Part shown: positions 27,748 through 36,814 of the stretch, one piece after another
How positions within the stretch are numbered: the stretch's first letter is position 1
Layout of the letters: each line of letters opens with the position of its first letter
From: an uncultured Paludibaculum sp.
GTDB lineage: Bacteria > Acidobacteriota > Terriglobia > Bryobacterales > Bryobacteraceae
Assembly: GCF_963665245.1 (NCBI RefSeq)
Contig: NZ_OY762267.1
Span: 3,630,001 to 3,694,000 of the forward strand
Reading direction: 5' to 3'
DNA: 64,000 nucleotides
Position numbers and translations under genes: made by a program
Notes under the pieces: generated by a model
Seen by the model: the letters and a program-made list of their open reading frames with translations, nothing else
Databases searched by the model: none
What the model was told of the DNA's origin: nothing

Positions 27748-29538
27748 CTACTTACGGCCCGGATGCGCGGCCGCCTGGGTCTGAGTCCCCTGGGTCCGGC
27801 CACTGTCGTTGAACGCGTCCACTGTGAAGTAGTAGTCCGTCTCCGCGTTCAGGCCGTGGATCGCCAGTTCCTTCTGGCCTCGCACCTCATAGTTCTGGTA
27901 GAGCTTGCCCGGTGCAACGCCGTAGCGCACGATATAGCCGGCGGCGTCGCGCGACATCTGCCAGCGGACCACCGCGTTCCTGGGGTCGCTGACATCGCGG
28001 TGAACTTCGAAAGAAGGAGCAGCAGCGGGTGGTTTGCCTTCGCCGCTGCCGAAGATGCGGAGATCGCGCACACTGAATGGGCCACCACCGGGCACGCGGA
28101 CATTCGTTAGCCGTACGTAACGTGCGGAGGCTGGCGCGGACAGTTGCACGTAGTCGTGCGGGACGTCCCTGCGATTGGCGGAACGGTCGGCGAGTGGCTG
28201 CCATTCCTTCCCGTCTAGCGATGCATCGAGGCGGTACTGATGATAGAGCTCCGGGCTGCGACCGAGTGTGGTGGACTCGTGCTCGGCGAAGTTCACCTGA
28301 ACCGCCTCGAGACGGCAGGTCTTGCCAAGATCGACGCTCAGCCACTCACCGGCGTTCGGGGTGCGCGCACTCCAGTAGCTCTTGATGTCTTCGTCGAACG
28401 CTTTCTCGGGGCCGAAGGTATCGAGGCTCGACGAGGCCTGGGCCTTCTTCCCGTAAGAGAGCAGCATCCAGCCGGCGGAGGTGTCCACCGAGTCCCCTTT
28501 CCGGTCGTGGGGCGCCACCTGGGGATAGTCGCCAAACAGAGTGTTCATATGGAGGACACCGTCGGCGTCGAAGCCGGCCGGGAAGAGGCCGAGGCGGCGT
28601 TCGAACTGATGCTTCATCGAGATGACCATGGTGGCGATGTGCCAGTAGCGTCCTTCCTTGTCGGCAAACGTCCCGCTGTGACCGGCTCCGGTGATGAAGC
28701 CCGAGGGCTTGAACGAGAACGGGCTGGAGGGGGCGTAGGTGAAGGGCCCGCGCGGCGTGGGGGCGGTGTAGACGCCGTCGGAGTAGGTACGGAATTCGGT
28801 GCCCGGCGCGGCGTACTGCAGATAGTAGGTGCCGGCATGCTTCGTCATCCACGAGCCCTCCAGCCAGGGACCTTCCTGGAATAGGTTGCCAGTAGCGGCG
28901 CCGAGGTTGTCGTCGCCGCGGCGCTCCCATCCGTGCTGGGCAAAATTGGCACGGAAGCACAGGAACGGCTCTCCGATGGGCTTGAAGTGATTCTTCGGGT
29001 CGAGTTCCATGCCGGAGATGGCTCCGTTGTAGGACAAGCCGTAGTAGAGGTAGACACGCCCGTCGTCGTCGGCAAAGAGGTCAGGGTCACCCACGTTGAA
29101 GGTCTGGCTCACGAACTCCCATTTGCCGCTCTTGGGGTCGGTGCTTTTGTAGAGGCCGATATTGCAGGCGGTGTAGTAGAGGGCATTGTCGAGGACCATC
29201 ACCGCTGGCGCATAGGCTTCGATGGGTAGGCCGGCCGACGTGACAAATTTCCAGTCGACCAGATCCCTGGAATGCCAGTAGCCGCCGGACTTGGATGCGA
29301 AGAGGTAGTAGTCGTCGCCGAAGAGGACGATGGCGGGGTCGGCCGCCTCGCGCCGGCTGGGCTGGTCGATCATGAAGCGATATTCGAGGTTGAGAGGATT
29401 GGCGAAGGTCCGAGGGCGTTCCGGCTGGGCGCTGACCGGGAGCAGGAAGGGCGCGGCAGCGATCCACAGTATGCGCAGGGCGCGGTTCCCGAAGATGGTG
29501 GTTCGTCGCGCAAGGGCAGGGCTCTCCGGAGTGGGCAT
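27748..29538 (-). CDS. Secreted GH43-type glycoside hydrolase with F5/8C and FN3 domains
   Basis: About 596 residues. An export signal ends near LLPVSAQP. The five-bladed catalytic domain carries the GH43 pattern: EAADPAIVLFGDDYYLFAS (general base Asp), NVGDPDLFADDDGRVYLYYG (pKa-modulating Asp) and FQEGPWLEGSW (general acid Glu). A discoidin-like F5/8C carbohydrate-binding domain follows (EKAFDEDIKSYWSARTPNAG through VRDLRIFGSG), then a fibronectin type III domain to the end. Likely substrates are arabinan or xylan side chains. A GTG at 29,577 is an alternative start. It ends 48 bp from the convergent cupin gene. Confidence 0.88.
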   Translation of the reverse strand: MPTPESPALARRTTIFGNRALRILWIAAAPFLLPVSAQPERPRTFANPLNLEYRFMIDQPSRREAADPAIVLFGDDYYLFASKSGGYWHSRDLVDWKFVTSAGLPIEAYAPAVMVLDNALYYTACNIGLYKSTDPKSGKWEFVSQTFNVGDPDLFADDDGRVYLYYGLSYNGAISGMELDPKNHFKPIGEPFLCFRANFAQHGWERRGDDNLGAATGNLFQEGPWLEGSWMTKHAGTYYLQYAAPGTEFRTYSDGVYTAPTPRGPFTYAPSSPFSFKPSGFITGAGHSGTFADKEGRYWHIATMVISMKHQFERRLGLFPAGFDADGVLHMNTLFGDYPQVAPHDRKGDSVDTSAGWMLLSYGKKAQASSSLDTFGPEKAFDEDIKSYWSARTPNAGEWLSVDLGKTCRLEAVQVNFAEHESTTLGRSPELYHQYRLDASLDGKEWQPLADRSANRRDVPHDYVQLSAPASARYVRLTNVRVPGGGPFSVRDLRIFGSGEGKPPAAAPSFEVHRDVSDPRNAVVRWQMSRDAAGYIVRYGVAPGKLYQNYEVRGQKELAIHGLNAETDYYFTVDAFNDSGRTQGTQTQAAAHPGRK

Positions 29539-29632
29539 AGCAAGAGCATATATGACGGAGAGGCTGGTGGCGTCCACCGGCCACTCGCGGAGATGGCCGT
29601 GCCGCTCAAGCGGCTAAAAGGGCGGTAGCCGG

Positions 29633-30091
29633 CTACTGTGACGCGGCGCGCGCCGTGCGGCTCCAGGCTTCGGCGGGCTTCTCCGCCGGTGCGCTGAGCT
29701 GCGCGGCGAAACCCGCATTGTCGAACATTGAAGTGATCCGGGTAATCCGCCCGTTCTCGATCCTGGCAACCGCGACGCCTTTGATCGCGACGGGACGCAT
29801 GGTGGGCGGAATGCCGTTGAACACGCCCTCGTGGGTGGCGCGCGCGATCCAAACGAGGCAGACGTTGGAGCCCTCGCCAAAGGCTTCGACGACCTCGAAG
29901 CGCACGTCGGGGAAGCCAGCGACAAAGGTGTCGACCATTTGTTGATAGGCGGCTGGACCCACGGTTGGTTGCTCGACGCCGGGCATGTAGTGCTCATAGT
30001 TGGCGTCGAGGAGTTCGTCGCAGATCGTCCGGCTGCGCGCATTCCAGCATTCTTCGATGAAGCGGGCCAATATTTCGGTGTTCGCGGCCAT
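29633..30091 (-). CDS. SnoaL-like / ester cyclase-type protein
   Basis: A 152-residue protein starting MAANTEILARFIEECWNARS, with a predicted alpha+beta barrel of the NTF2/SnoaL type. ANYEHYMPGVEQPTVGPAAYQQMVDTFVAGFPD and VARIENGRITRITSMFD match the polyketide-cyclase-like (ester cyclase) group. Function in such proteins ranges from isomerase to hydrolase and is not predictable here. The ATG at 30,091 is preferred to a TTG at 30,100. It stands alone, reverse to the SIR2 gene. Confidence 0.8.
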   Translation of the reverse strand: MAANTEILARFIEECWNARSRTICDELLDANYEHYMPGVEQPTVGPAAYQQMVDTFVAGFPDVRFEVVEAFGEGSNVCLVWIARATHEGVFNGIPPTMRPVAIKGVAVARIENGRITRITSMFDNAGFAAQLSAPAEKPAEAWSRTARAASQ

Positions 30092-30230
30092 GGCGCTCAA
30101 ATCATAACGGAAAAGTCAACGAATTGCGATGGGTAGCTGCCGGAGACGGGACTTGTGATCGCAGGCAGAGGCCGCACTTTACGGTTGTGTTCCACCACGA
30201 CGGGGCGCATTCTATGTGAACGAGTCTGGT

Positions 30231-31295
30231 ATGAGTGGCACGGTGCTGTTTCTGGGAGCAGGGGCAACGAAGTCGGTCCAGGGGCCGATGACGGACGAAA
30301 TTCTGCCCGCCATCTACACGGAGAAGACGCTGAACGCGGGCTCCGATCCGAAGGGGCAGGTCGCCAAGCTCGCGCTGTTCCTCGAGACCGAATTCCATGT
30401 GCATCCGGGGTTGCCCAAGGAGCAGTATCCGGGGCTGCCTCTGCTGATGAGCCTGATGGACATGGCACTGGAACGCAGGGAACTCTTCGACGCGGAGTGG
30501 GACGTGGGCGTGGTGACCGAACTGCGTGAGGCCATTGAGCTTGGGATCTTCGACGTGCTGGAAGAGGCGCTAATGAAGTTCCCGACAAACAATCACTATG
30601 CACTGCTGAACCGCCTCTTCCCCGCGCCCGAGATTCCACAGGTGATCAGCACCAATTACGACCTGGTGGTGGACACGACGCTGATGTACTTGAGCCAGCA
30701 GAGGCGTCCGATGGGCGCGATGCCGAACTATCACTGCGGCATCGCCAACATCGCAGCCGTGGGGCCGGAACAGAAATTCGGAACGCTGCTGAAGCTGCAC
30801 GGGTCGTTGAACTGGCTGTACTGCCGGACCTGCCAGCGATTGGAACTGGGAGCGACGGATTCGACGAGGTTCCTGTCGATCTTCGCGAAGATCGTGGGTC
30901 CAGATTTGCGGTCGTCGTTCACGGCGGATGGTGCCCCATGCGGAGTGTGCGGCCGGCCGCTGCGGCCACTGCTGGTGGCGCCCTCGCATCAGAAGGATTA
31001 CAGGAATCCCCATCTGTCGCAGGTCTGGTATGAGGCGCAGCGCGTCTTGCGTCAGGCCGACAGGGCGATTTTCATTGGGTACAGCCTTCCGGACGACGAC
31101 ATTGAAGTGGTTTACCTTCTGAAGCGCGGCCTGGCCCACATCCAGGATCCGAAGCGGATCACGGTGGTGGAGTTCTGCGCGTCGAATCCGAACATCCCCT
31201 TGCAGGACCACAGCGTGGGCCGGCGCTATCGCGCTTTGTTCGGAGACGTCGATTGGCATGCCGGCGGCCTGGACGCGTGGATGCAGGCCGGATAG
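30231..31295 (+). CDS. Standalone SIR2-like domain protein (putative NADase)
   Basis: A 354-residue protein with the SIR2 Rossmann signatures: TVLFLGAGATKSVQG near the N-terminus, QVISTNYDLVVD in the middle (catalytic Asn-Tyr-Asp) and LLKLHGSLNWLYC with the catalytic-type His. Two Cys pairs (CRTC and CGVC, about 40 residues apart) suggest a small zinc module as in sirtuins. FIGYSLPDDDIEVVYLLKRGL closes the NAD fold. SIR2-like proteins of this type serve in anti-phage systems as NAD-depleting effectors. A GTG at 30,216 is an alternative start. No sensor partner is adjacent. Confidence 0.82.
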   Translation: MSGTVLFLGAGATKSVQGPMTDEILPAIYTEKTLNAGSDPKGQVAKLALFLETEFHVHPGLPKEQYPGLPLLMSLMDMALERRELFDAEWDVGVVTELREAIELGIFDVLEEALMKFPTNNHYALLNRLFPAPEIPQVISTNYDLVVDTTLMYLSQQRRPMGAMPNYHCGIANIAAVGPEQKFGTLLKLHGSLNWLYCRTCQRLELGATDSTRFLSIFAKIVGPDLRSSFTADGAPCGVCGRPLRPLLVAPSHQKDYRNPHLSQVWYEAQRVLRQADRAIFIGYSLPDDDIEVVYLLKRGLAHIQDPKRITVVEFCASNPNIPLQDHSVGRRYRALFGDVDWHAGGLDAWMQAG

Positions 31296-31414
31296 AGGGT
31301 TGAATAGCAGAGGCGTGCTCGTTCTCACGAAACTGGCCGGATGATCCCGGTTTGAGAGAGACTAGGGATTGGGCCTGCACCCGCTTTCCGCACCCACCCA
31401 TCTTTGAGGAGCCT

Positions 31415-31990
31415 ATGGCCGTATTGATTGATGCGATCAACGTCAAGAAGAGAACCCTGTTTGAGCACGAGAACACGCCCTACTCCTGCCTGGATGTGGA
31501 GGTGAACACTCCTACGGCCCGCGGCGGACAGACCTTGGTGCGGTTGAAGATTCGCAACCTGCTGACGAATGCGGTCTTCGAGAAGACCTTCAAGGCGAGC
31601 GACAAGTTCAAGGAGCCCGACCTGCAGATGGTGCCGGCGTCCTATCTCTACAGCGACGGCGATGGCGCCCAGTTCCTGGACCAGGACAACTATGAAACCC
31701 TGACGCTGGCCGACGAGGTCCTGGGCGGCGCGAAGGATTTCCTGATCTCGGGCACGATCGTCGAGCTGCTGAAGTACAACGGGAATCCTATTGGGCTGGA
31801 ACTGCCGACGTTCGTGGAACTGGAAGTGACTTCAACGGAGCCGGGCGTTCGTGGCGATTCGTCCAGCGGCAGCGTCACCAAGCCGGCCACGTTGGAGACC
31901 GGCTTGGAAATCCGCGTGCCCCTCTTCATCAAAGAGGGCGAGAAGGTGCGGGTATCGACGGAGACACGAGGGTTTGCCGGACGAGCCTGA
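31415..31990 (+). CDS. efp: Elongation factor P-like protein with Arg at the loop tip
   Basis: A 191-residue three-domain EF-P homologue: KOW-like domain I (IDAINVKKRTLFEHENTPY), OB domains II and III with ASYLYSDGDGAQFLDQDNYET and the signature VELEVTSTEPGVRGDSS. EF-P relieves ribosome stalling at consecutive prolines. The loop that carries Lys34 in E. coli (PGKGQA) reads PTARGGQ here, two residues longer, with Arg36 at the tip, so classical lysylation at this site is not possible. GAGGAG precedes the ATG by 5 bases. The gene stands alone; another efp may exist elsewhere. Confidence 0.85.
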   Translation: MAVLIDAINVKKRTLFEHENTPYSCLDVEVNTPTARGGQTLVRLKIRNLLTNAVFEKTFKASDKFKEPDLQMVPASYLYSDGDGAQFLDQDNYETLTLADEVLGGAKDFLISGTIVELLKYNGNPIGLELPTFVELEVTSTEPGVRGDSSSGSVTKPATLETGLEIRVPLFIKEGEKVRVSTETRGFAGRA

Positions 31991-31996
31991 GCGACT

Positions 31997-32497
31997 TCAG
32001 CGAATGGCCGGCGAGGAGGCCAATACTTCCTCCAGCCGGTTGTAGCCCGCCACCATGCCGTGCTCCATACCGGACCTTGTGGCCGTGTCGCGTGCTTCCT
32101 TCGACTCGTAGAGCACAGTGAGCGTCATCTTTGTCACGCCTGCCTGCTCGCTGAACTCCGTCGTATCGACGGCGTCACCGGGATACCAGGCGTCGTCGAA
32201 TTTCTCGGTGGCCACCAGTTTGGCCGGGTGGACGATCTTGCGGAACTCGCCTCCCATGCCCATCTGCACGCCGGTGGCTTCCTTGCGCCAGACGTAGCGG
32301 TAGAGGCCGCCGACCCGCAGGTCGATCTCGCAGACGGGCATGGTCCAACCGTCCGGGCCCAGCAGCCAGCGTCTGACCAGCTCCGGCTTGGTGAATGCCT
32401 CGAACACCAGTTCCCGTGGGGCGTTGAAATCGCGCTCGACCACGATCTCGAGATCGGTGGGCGTGGATAACTTGAAACTCTCCGGGTAGAACAACAT
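31997..32497 (-). CDS. SRPBCC (AHSA1-like) domain protein
   Basis: A 166-residue START-like protein: TDLEIVVERDFNAPRELVFEAFTKPELVRRWLLGPDGWTMP is the AHSA1 opening, and the end MEHGMVAGYNRLEEVLA is the typical C-terminal helix. Such proteins bind hydrophobic ligands or act as Hsp90 ATPase activator-like factors. It follows an ArsR regulator gene by 16 bp on the same strand, the usual arrangement in which the regulator controls the pair. It ends 6 bp from the convergent EF-P-like gene. Confidence 0.88.
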   Translation of the reverse strand: MLFYPESFKLSTPTDLEIVVERDFNAPRELVFEAFTKPELVRRWLLGPDGWTMPVCEIDLRVGGLYRYVWRKEATGVQMGMGGEFRKIVHPAKLVATEKFDDAWYPGDAVDTTEFSEQAGVTKMTLTVLYESKEARDTATRSGMEHGMVAGYNRLEEVLASSPAIR

Positions 32498-32513
32498 GCA
32501 GGCTCCTTTGGGG

Positions 32514-32876
32514 TCATCCGCGCGAGGGCTTCGCGCGCTTGGTCTTCCTGGGTTTCAGCTCTTCCAGCAAAACGTCCAGCCGGGCAAACGACGATTCCCA
32601 AAACTGGCGATACTGTTCGAGCCACGCGCTGGCTTCGGCCAGCCGCTCCGGTTGGAGGCGGCTGGGCCGGCGCTGGGCGTCGCGGACTCTGGAAATGAGG
32701 CCGGCCCGCTCAAGCACTTTGAGGTGCTTTGAGATGGCCGGTTGGGTCATGGCAAACGGCTCAGCCAGTTCATTGACGGTGGCTTCGCCTGAGGCCAGGC
32801 GGGCAAGAATGGCGCGCCTGGTGGGATCGGCGAGCGCGGCGAAGGTGGCATCGAGGTGGCTGGCGGAGATTTGCAT
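32514..32876 (-). CDS. ArsR-family transcriptional regulator
   Basis: A 120-residue winged-helix protein. LDATFAALADPTRRAILARLASGEATVNELAEPFAMTQPAISKHLKVLERAGLISRVRD is a full ArsR-type helix-turn-helix and wing. No metal-binding Cys motif is present, so it belongs to the non-metal group found in front of SRPBCC genes. The start ATG at 32,876 is at the usual distance from the domain. TAACAGTTATATAACTAAAT upstream is AT-rich and includes GTTATATAAC, a small palindrome that may be its operator. Confidence 0.9.
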   Translation of the reverse strand: MQISASHLDATFAALADPTRRAILARLASGEATVNELAEPFAMTQPAISKHLKVLERAGLISRVRDAQRRPSRLQPERLAEASAWLEQYRQFWESSFARLDVLLEELKPRKTKRAKPSRG

Positions 32877-32976
32877 AACCTAACAGTTATATAACTAAAT
32901 GGAATTTTACGAGAGAGCAAAGTTCCTGTCAACCGGAATCTTCGCGAATGGCGGAGACGCGCGCGAAACCGATGGC

Positions 32977-35900
32977 CTATCGATTCGAGAGGAACTCGTA
33001 GCTGCCGGACTTCAACGTGTAGACCGCCCGGCCGTTCTCGTGCTTGACGAAGGTGACGCCTTTCGCCTGGCTGGCGGCCTTGCCGTTCTCCTTCACCGCA
33101 TCCGGCGCGGCGGCCGGCAGGTAGAGGGTCGCGGTGGTGTTGGCGGGCACTGTGGCCCGGTAGTACAGAACCTTGCCGTCTGTCTTCCAGGCGCTGCGGA
33201 TCCGCCCATACATGGAGTCGTAGTAGCCCTCGGCGGAGGTCATAACCCCGGTTGGATCGGGCTCGGGCTGCAGAATAAACTTCTGGAAGCCGGGCTCATC
33301 CCGCTGGATGCCCAGCGAGTAGGCCATCATCCATTGGCCGACGGCTCCGAACGAGTAGTGGTTGAACGAGTTCATGCTGTTGTTGCCGCCGAAGCCGTTC
33401 TCCACTGTGTAGCCGTTGAGCCGTTCCCAGATCGAGGTCGCGCCCTGATCGACGGCGTAGAGCCACGACGGATACTGGTTGTTCTGCAGAATCCGATAGG
33501 CGAGTTCACCAAGACCATGGTCGGAGAGCGCCTTACTGATCCAGGCGGTGCCGATGAACCCGGTCATCAGCGAGTATTTGGGGCGCACGGCGCCACCGTC
33601 GTCCTTGTTCTCGCGCTCCACGGTGTCCGCTAGGTTCCTGATCATGCGAGGAGTGTTCTCGCTGTTGAATAGCCCCATTCCCAGACCGACCGCGTAGGAA
33701 GTCTGGGTATCAGCGATTTTGAACGCCGGCGGAGTCCCTCCGCCGCCCCCGCCAAATCCTCCCCTGCCGCCGATGAGGCCGAGGGTCTTCTTCCCGGGAT
33801 CGACGAAGGTGGCATTGAAGAACGCCTTCCGCTTTTCGTACATGCTCTTGTACTTCGCGGCGTCGCCGGGCTTGTCCAGTACCGTTGCGACCTGAGCCAT
33901 GAGGTCGAGGTCGTAGGCGTGATAGGCGGTGGCCAGGAACGCGGTGCCCAACGCGTTGTTTTGCGGCCCCAGCCAGTCGCCCAACTGTCCATCCGAGGTC
34001 AGGCCCGTCTTCGGGTCGATCGTCGTTTCTAGATAGTCGATATAGGCGGCCATGGCCGGGTAGTGCCGCTGCAGCAGGGCAACGTCCTTGTATTGCAGAT
34101 AGGTCTCCCACGGAACCACAATGCCCGCACTGCCCCAGAGGACGCCGCCGAAGCCTCCTCCGACCGGCGCCACATCGGTGAAGCGGCCGGAGGCGGACTG
34201 GACATCGCGCATGGCGTACATGTGACGCGTGAGGAACTGATCCGCGTTCGAGAGATACGTCGCGGTGCGCGAGAAGACGTTGATATCGCCCGACCAGCCC
34301 ATACGCTCATTGCGCTGCGGGCAGTCGGTGGGAATCGTGAGGAAGTTGTCGACGTTGGACCAGACCAGATTGGACCACAGCCGGTTGACCTTCTCATTGG
34401 AGGTCTTGTAATCGGCGGTCAACTCCTTGACTGAGCTGATGGTCACACCCTGCACGGCTGTCACGGGCAGCGGCTTGTCCAGTCCGGTGATCTCGACATA
34501 CTGGAATCCGTGGGAGGTGAACCGGGGCTGGATCACCTGGCTCCCCTGCTTCATCGTGTAGACATCCTGGCTCAGGGCAGCGCGATAGTTCTCGGTCATG
34601 ATCATGCCGACGTTCTTGCCGGACTCCTTCAGATCCGGGTAGAGCATCTCGGCATATCTGAGGGTGATTTTGCCGTCGGCGCGGCCCTCGGCAATGGTGA
34701 TGCGTGGCACGCCCACCATGTTCTGGCCCATGTCGTAGACGAAGACGCCGGGGCGCACTTCCTTGACGCTCTTCGCCGTGAGGGTCCGGAAGATGCCTGC
34801 GTTGTTGCCGATCTGGCCGACCAGCGATAGCTTGTCGAACCGGAACGGTGGCCCTGGGGCGCCCATTCGCCCGGCTTCCGCGCCGGAGAATGCAGTGCCT
34901 TCCAGCGGGACCACCACCGCCGCTTTCCACTTGGTGTCGTCATAGGAGGCGGCAGTCCATCCCTCCACGGCGCGCTCCCGCGCGGCATCGTACACCTCGC
35001 CGAAATCGAGGCTGCCGTAGATGAGTGGCCCGCCGCCGAAGTACTTCCAGGTCTGGTCGTTGGTCGTGATCGTGTCGGACGTGCCGTCCTTATAGGTGAC
35101 GACAAGCTTCGCCAGAAGCGACTGGCGGTCGCCGAAGTGATTCCAGATGTTGCCGAAGCTGAGCAGGCCGCTCCACCAGCCCTCCGCCAGCATGGCGCCC
35201 ATTGCGTTGCTGCCGGGCTTCACGAGGCTGGTGACATCGTAGGTCTGATACATGTGCGTGACGTTGTACTGCGTCAGCCCGGGATTGTAGTAGTCGTCAC
35301 TCACGCGCTTGCCGTTGAGGAAGACTTCGTAGATGCCACGCGCCGTGACGTAGAGGCGGGCGGCGTCGATGGTCTGGCCCGATGTCTTGAACGTGGTGCG
35401 CAGCATCGGGGCCGAGTTCCTGCTGGGATCCCTGACTACGAAGACGCCGTTGGCGCCGCCCGACAGAGCATAGCGGCCGCCGGTAACCGAGAGGCCCGAG
35501 TTCGCCGCATCGGCATAGATCCCTTTGTAAGGGCCCTCGGCCAGGTTCTCGTGGAAGAGGGCGCTGCCGGGTAGGCGGGTGTTGCGAACGGTGACGTCGC
35601 GGAACGAGGCGTTCTGGCCCGGGCCGACCGAGAATCCGATATCGCAGAGCAGGCCGAAGGCGAGGTAGTCGCCACCCGATCCCATGGGATTCAGGTTCAC
35701 TGAGTTCGGCGCCCGTCCACGGCCGAAACCGGCGGGCGGTCCGCTCTGAGGCTCGGCGGCAGCGCCCGTGATGGCGCTGTTGCCATCGATCGAAATCGAG
35801 ATCTGCCCAAAGGCGCTATGGAACTCGATGACATGCTCGGCGTTCTTGTTGGCATTGTTGATGAGAGCCGTGGCGAGGTCGAAGGTTTTCAACGGCTGGG

Positions 35901-36645
35901 CCGGAGTATCGGTTTCCTTGTAGCCGGCACGGTAGACATGCAGCTTCGCCTTGCCGTCGGGCGTGCCGTCAACGCCGGAGATATCCAGTTCCAGCTTGAT
36001 GTGGCTCTGATCCTTGGCATTCTGAAGCTGGTAGATGTTCTTGTTCCTGTCCATCAGCCTCGAGTCGTTGGCACCGTAGACGAAACTCGCGCGCGTGCTG
36101 CCCTGCGGAATCGTCAGGCCATAGCGCACGTCGAAGATCACCAGGTAAGGAGCATAGAGCACCAGGTCGTCGTTGCCACCGCCGATCCATTTGGCTCCGC
36201 CCCATGCCGCCGCATCGGGAGCGGGGTCCATGAGACCCGTTTCAAACCAGGAGCTACCGGTGATCTTCGCGCCGGCCTGGTTCCAGACAGCGACCGTCCA
36301 CGAATATCGCGTGCCGGCTTTCAGCGAACTTCCGGCATAGGTGATGCCGAGGGAAGTGGAGGCCGTGGTCTTCTTCGTGTCCCAGACAATGCCGCCTTTG
36401 GGATCCTTCACTTCAATCTGATAGGCAGTCTGCGCGGCACCGCGCTCTCCGGCCGTCGCGGTCATCTGCCAACTGAATCGCGGCTGCGCCACGTCGATAC
36501 CCAGGGGCGTGTTTCTGTACTCCACCTGCAGGTTCCTCAGCGTGGTCGCCGCGTTGGCCTGCAGGCAAAAGCCAAGCAGCACGAGCGCCACCACCGGGAT
36601 TCGTCTCGCGGACGGAATCGCTTCAAGTCTCCGTTTCACAGCCAT
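32977..36645 (-). CDS. Secreted alpha-L-rhamnosidase, GH78
   Basis: About 1,222 residues with an export signal (VVALVLLGFCLQANA). An N-terminal fibronectin-like domain (NLQVEYRNTPLGIDVAQPRFSW) is followed by a concanavalin-like insert, beta-sandwich domains and the (alpha/alpha)6 catalytic domain. The catalytic hallmarks are PTDCPQRNERMGWSGDINVF, with the general acid Glu, and the late SIWERLNGY, with the likely base Glu. It removes terminal L-rhamnose from plant polysaccharides or glycosides. GGAGG precedes the ATG at 36,645. The Gly-rich insert GGRGGFGGGGGG is unusual. Larger than typical GH78 (about 900-1,100). Confidence 0.92.
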   Translation of the reverse strand: MAVKRRLEAIPSARRIPVVALVLLGFCLQANAATTLRNLQVEYRNTPLGIDVAQPRFSWQMTATAGERGAAQTAYQIEVKDPKGGIVWDTKKTTASTSLGITYAGSSLKAGTRYSWTVAVWNQAGAKITGSSWFETGLMDPAPDAAAWGGAKWIGGGNDDLVLYAPYLVIFDVRYGLTIPQGSTRASFVYGANDSRLMDRNKNIYQLQNAKDQSHIKLELDISGVDGTPDGKAKLHVYRAGYKETDTPAQPLKTFDLATALINNANKNAEHVIEFHSAFGQISISIDGNSAITGAAAEPQSGPPAGFGRGRAPNSVNLNPMGSGGDYLAFGLLCDIGFSVGPGQNASFRDVTVRNTRLPGSALFHENLAEGPYKGIYADAANSGLSVTGGRYALSGGANGVFVVRDPSRNSAPMLRTTFKTSGQTIDAARLYVTARGIYEVFLNGKRVSDDYYNPGLTQYNVTHMYQTYDVTSLVKPGSNAMGAMLAEGWWSGLLSFGNIWNHFGDRQSLLAKLVVTYKDGTSDTITTNDQTWKYFGGGPLIYGSLDFGEVYDAARERAVEGWTAASYDDTKWKAAVVVPLEGTAFSGAEAGRMGAPGPPFRFDKLSLVGQIGNNAGIFRTLTAKSVKEVRPGVFVYDMGQNMVGVPRITIAEGRADGKITLRYAEMLYPDLKESGKNVGMIMTENYRAALSQDVYTMKQGSQVIQPRFTSHGFQYVEITGLDKPLPVTAVQGVTISSVKELTADYKTSNEKVNRLWSNLVWSNVDNFLTIPTDCPQRNERMGWSGDINVFSRTATYLSNADQFLTRHMYAMRDVQSASGRFTDVAPVGGGFGGVLWGSAGIVVPWETYLQYKDVALLQRHYPAMAAYIDYLETTIDPKTGLTSDGQLGDWLGPQNNALGTAFLATAYHAYDLDLMAQVATVLDKPGDAAKYKSMYEKRKAFFNATFVDPGKKTLGLIGGRGGFGGGGGGTPPAFKIADTQTSYAVGLGMGLFNSENTPRMIRNLADTVERENKDDGGAVRPKYSLMTGFIGTAWISKALSDHGLGELAYRILQNNQYPSWLYAVDQGATSIWERLNGYTVENGFGGNNSMNSFNHYSFGAVGQWMMAYSLGIQRDEPGFQKFILQPEPDPTGVMTSAEGYYDSMYGRIRSAWKTDGKVLYYRATVPANTTATLYLPAAAPDAVKENGKAASQAKGVTFVKHENGRAVYTLKSGSYEFLSNR

Positions 36646-36814
36646 CACGACCTCCACTTCACTGCGTCGTTCCACGCTGGAAGCGTCGATCTTATCTTGA
36701 GTTGGAGTAGTTGTGCTGGGTTCTTTTCGTTGTTGGATGCCGGCCGAGACAAGACAGGCGGGGCTCCCGCCAAAGGAACCCCGCCGAGCCATCACCTCAT
36801 CTGCCGCGCGTTGA

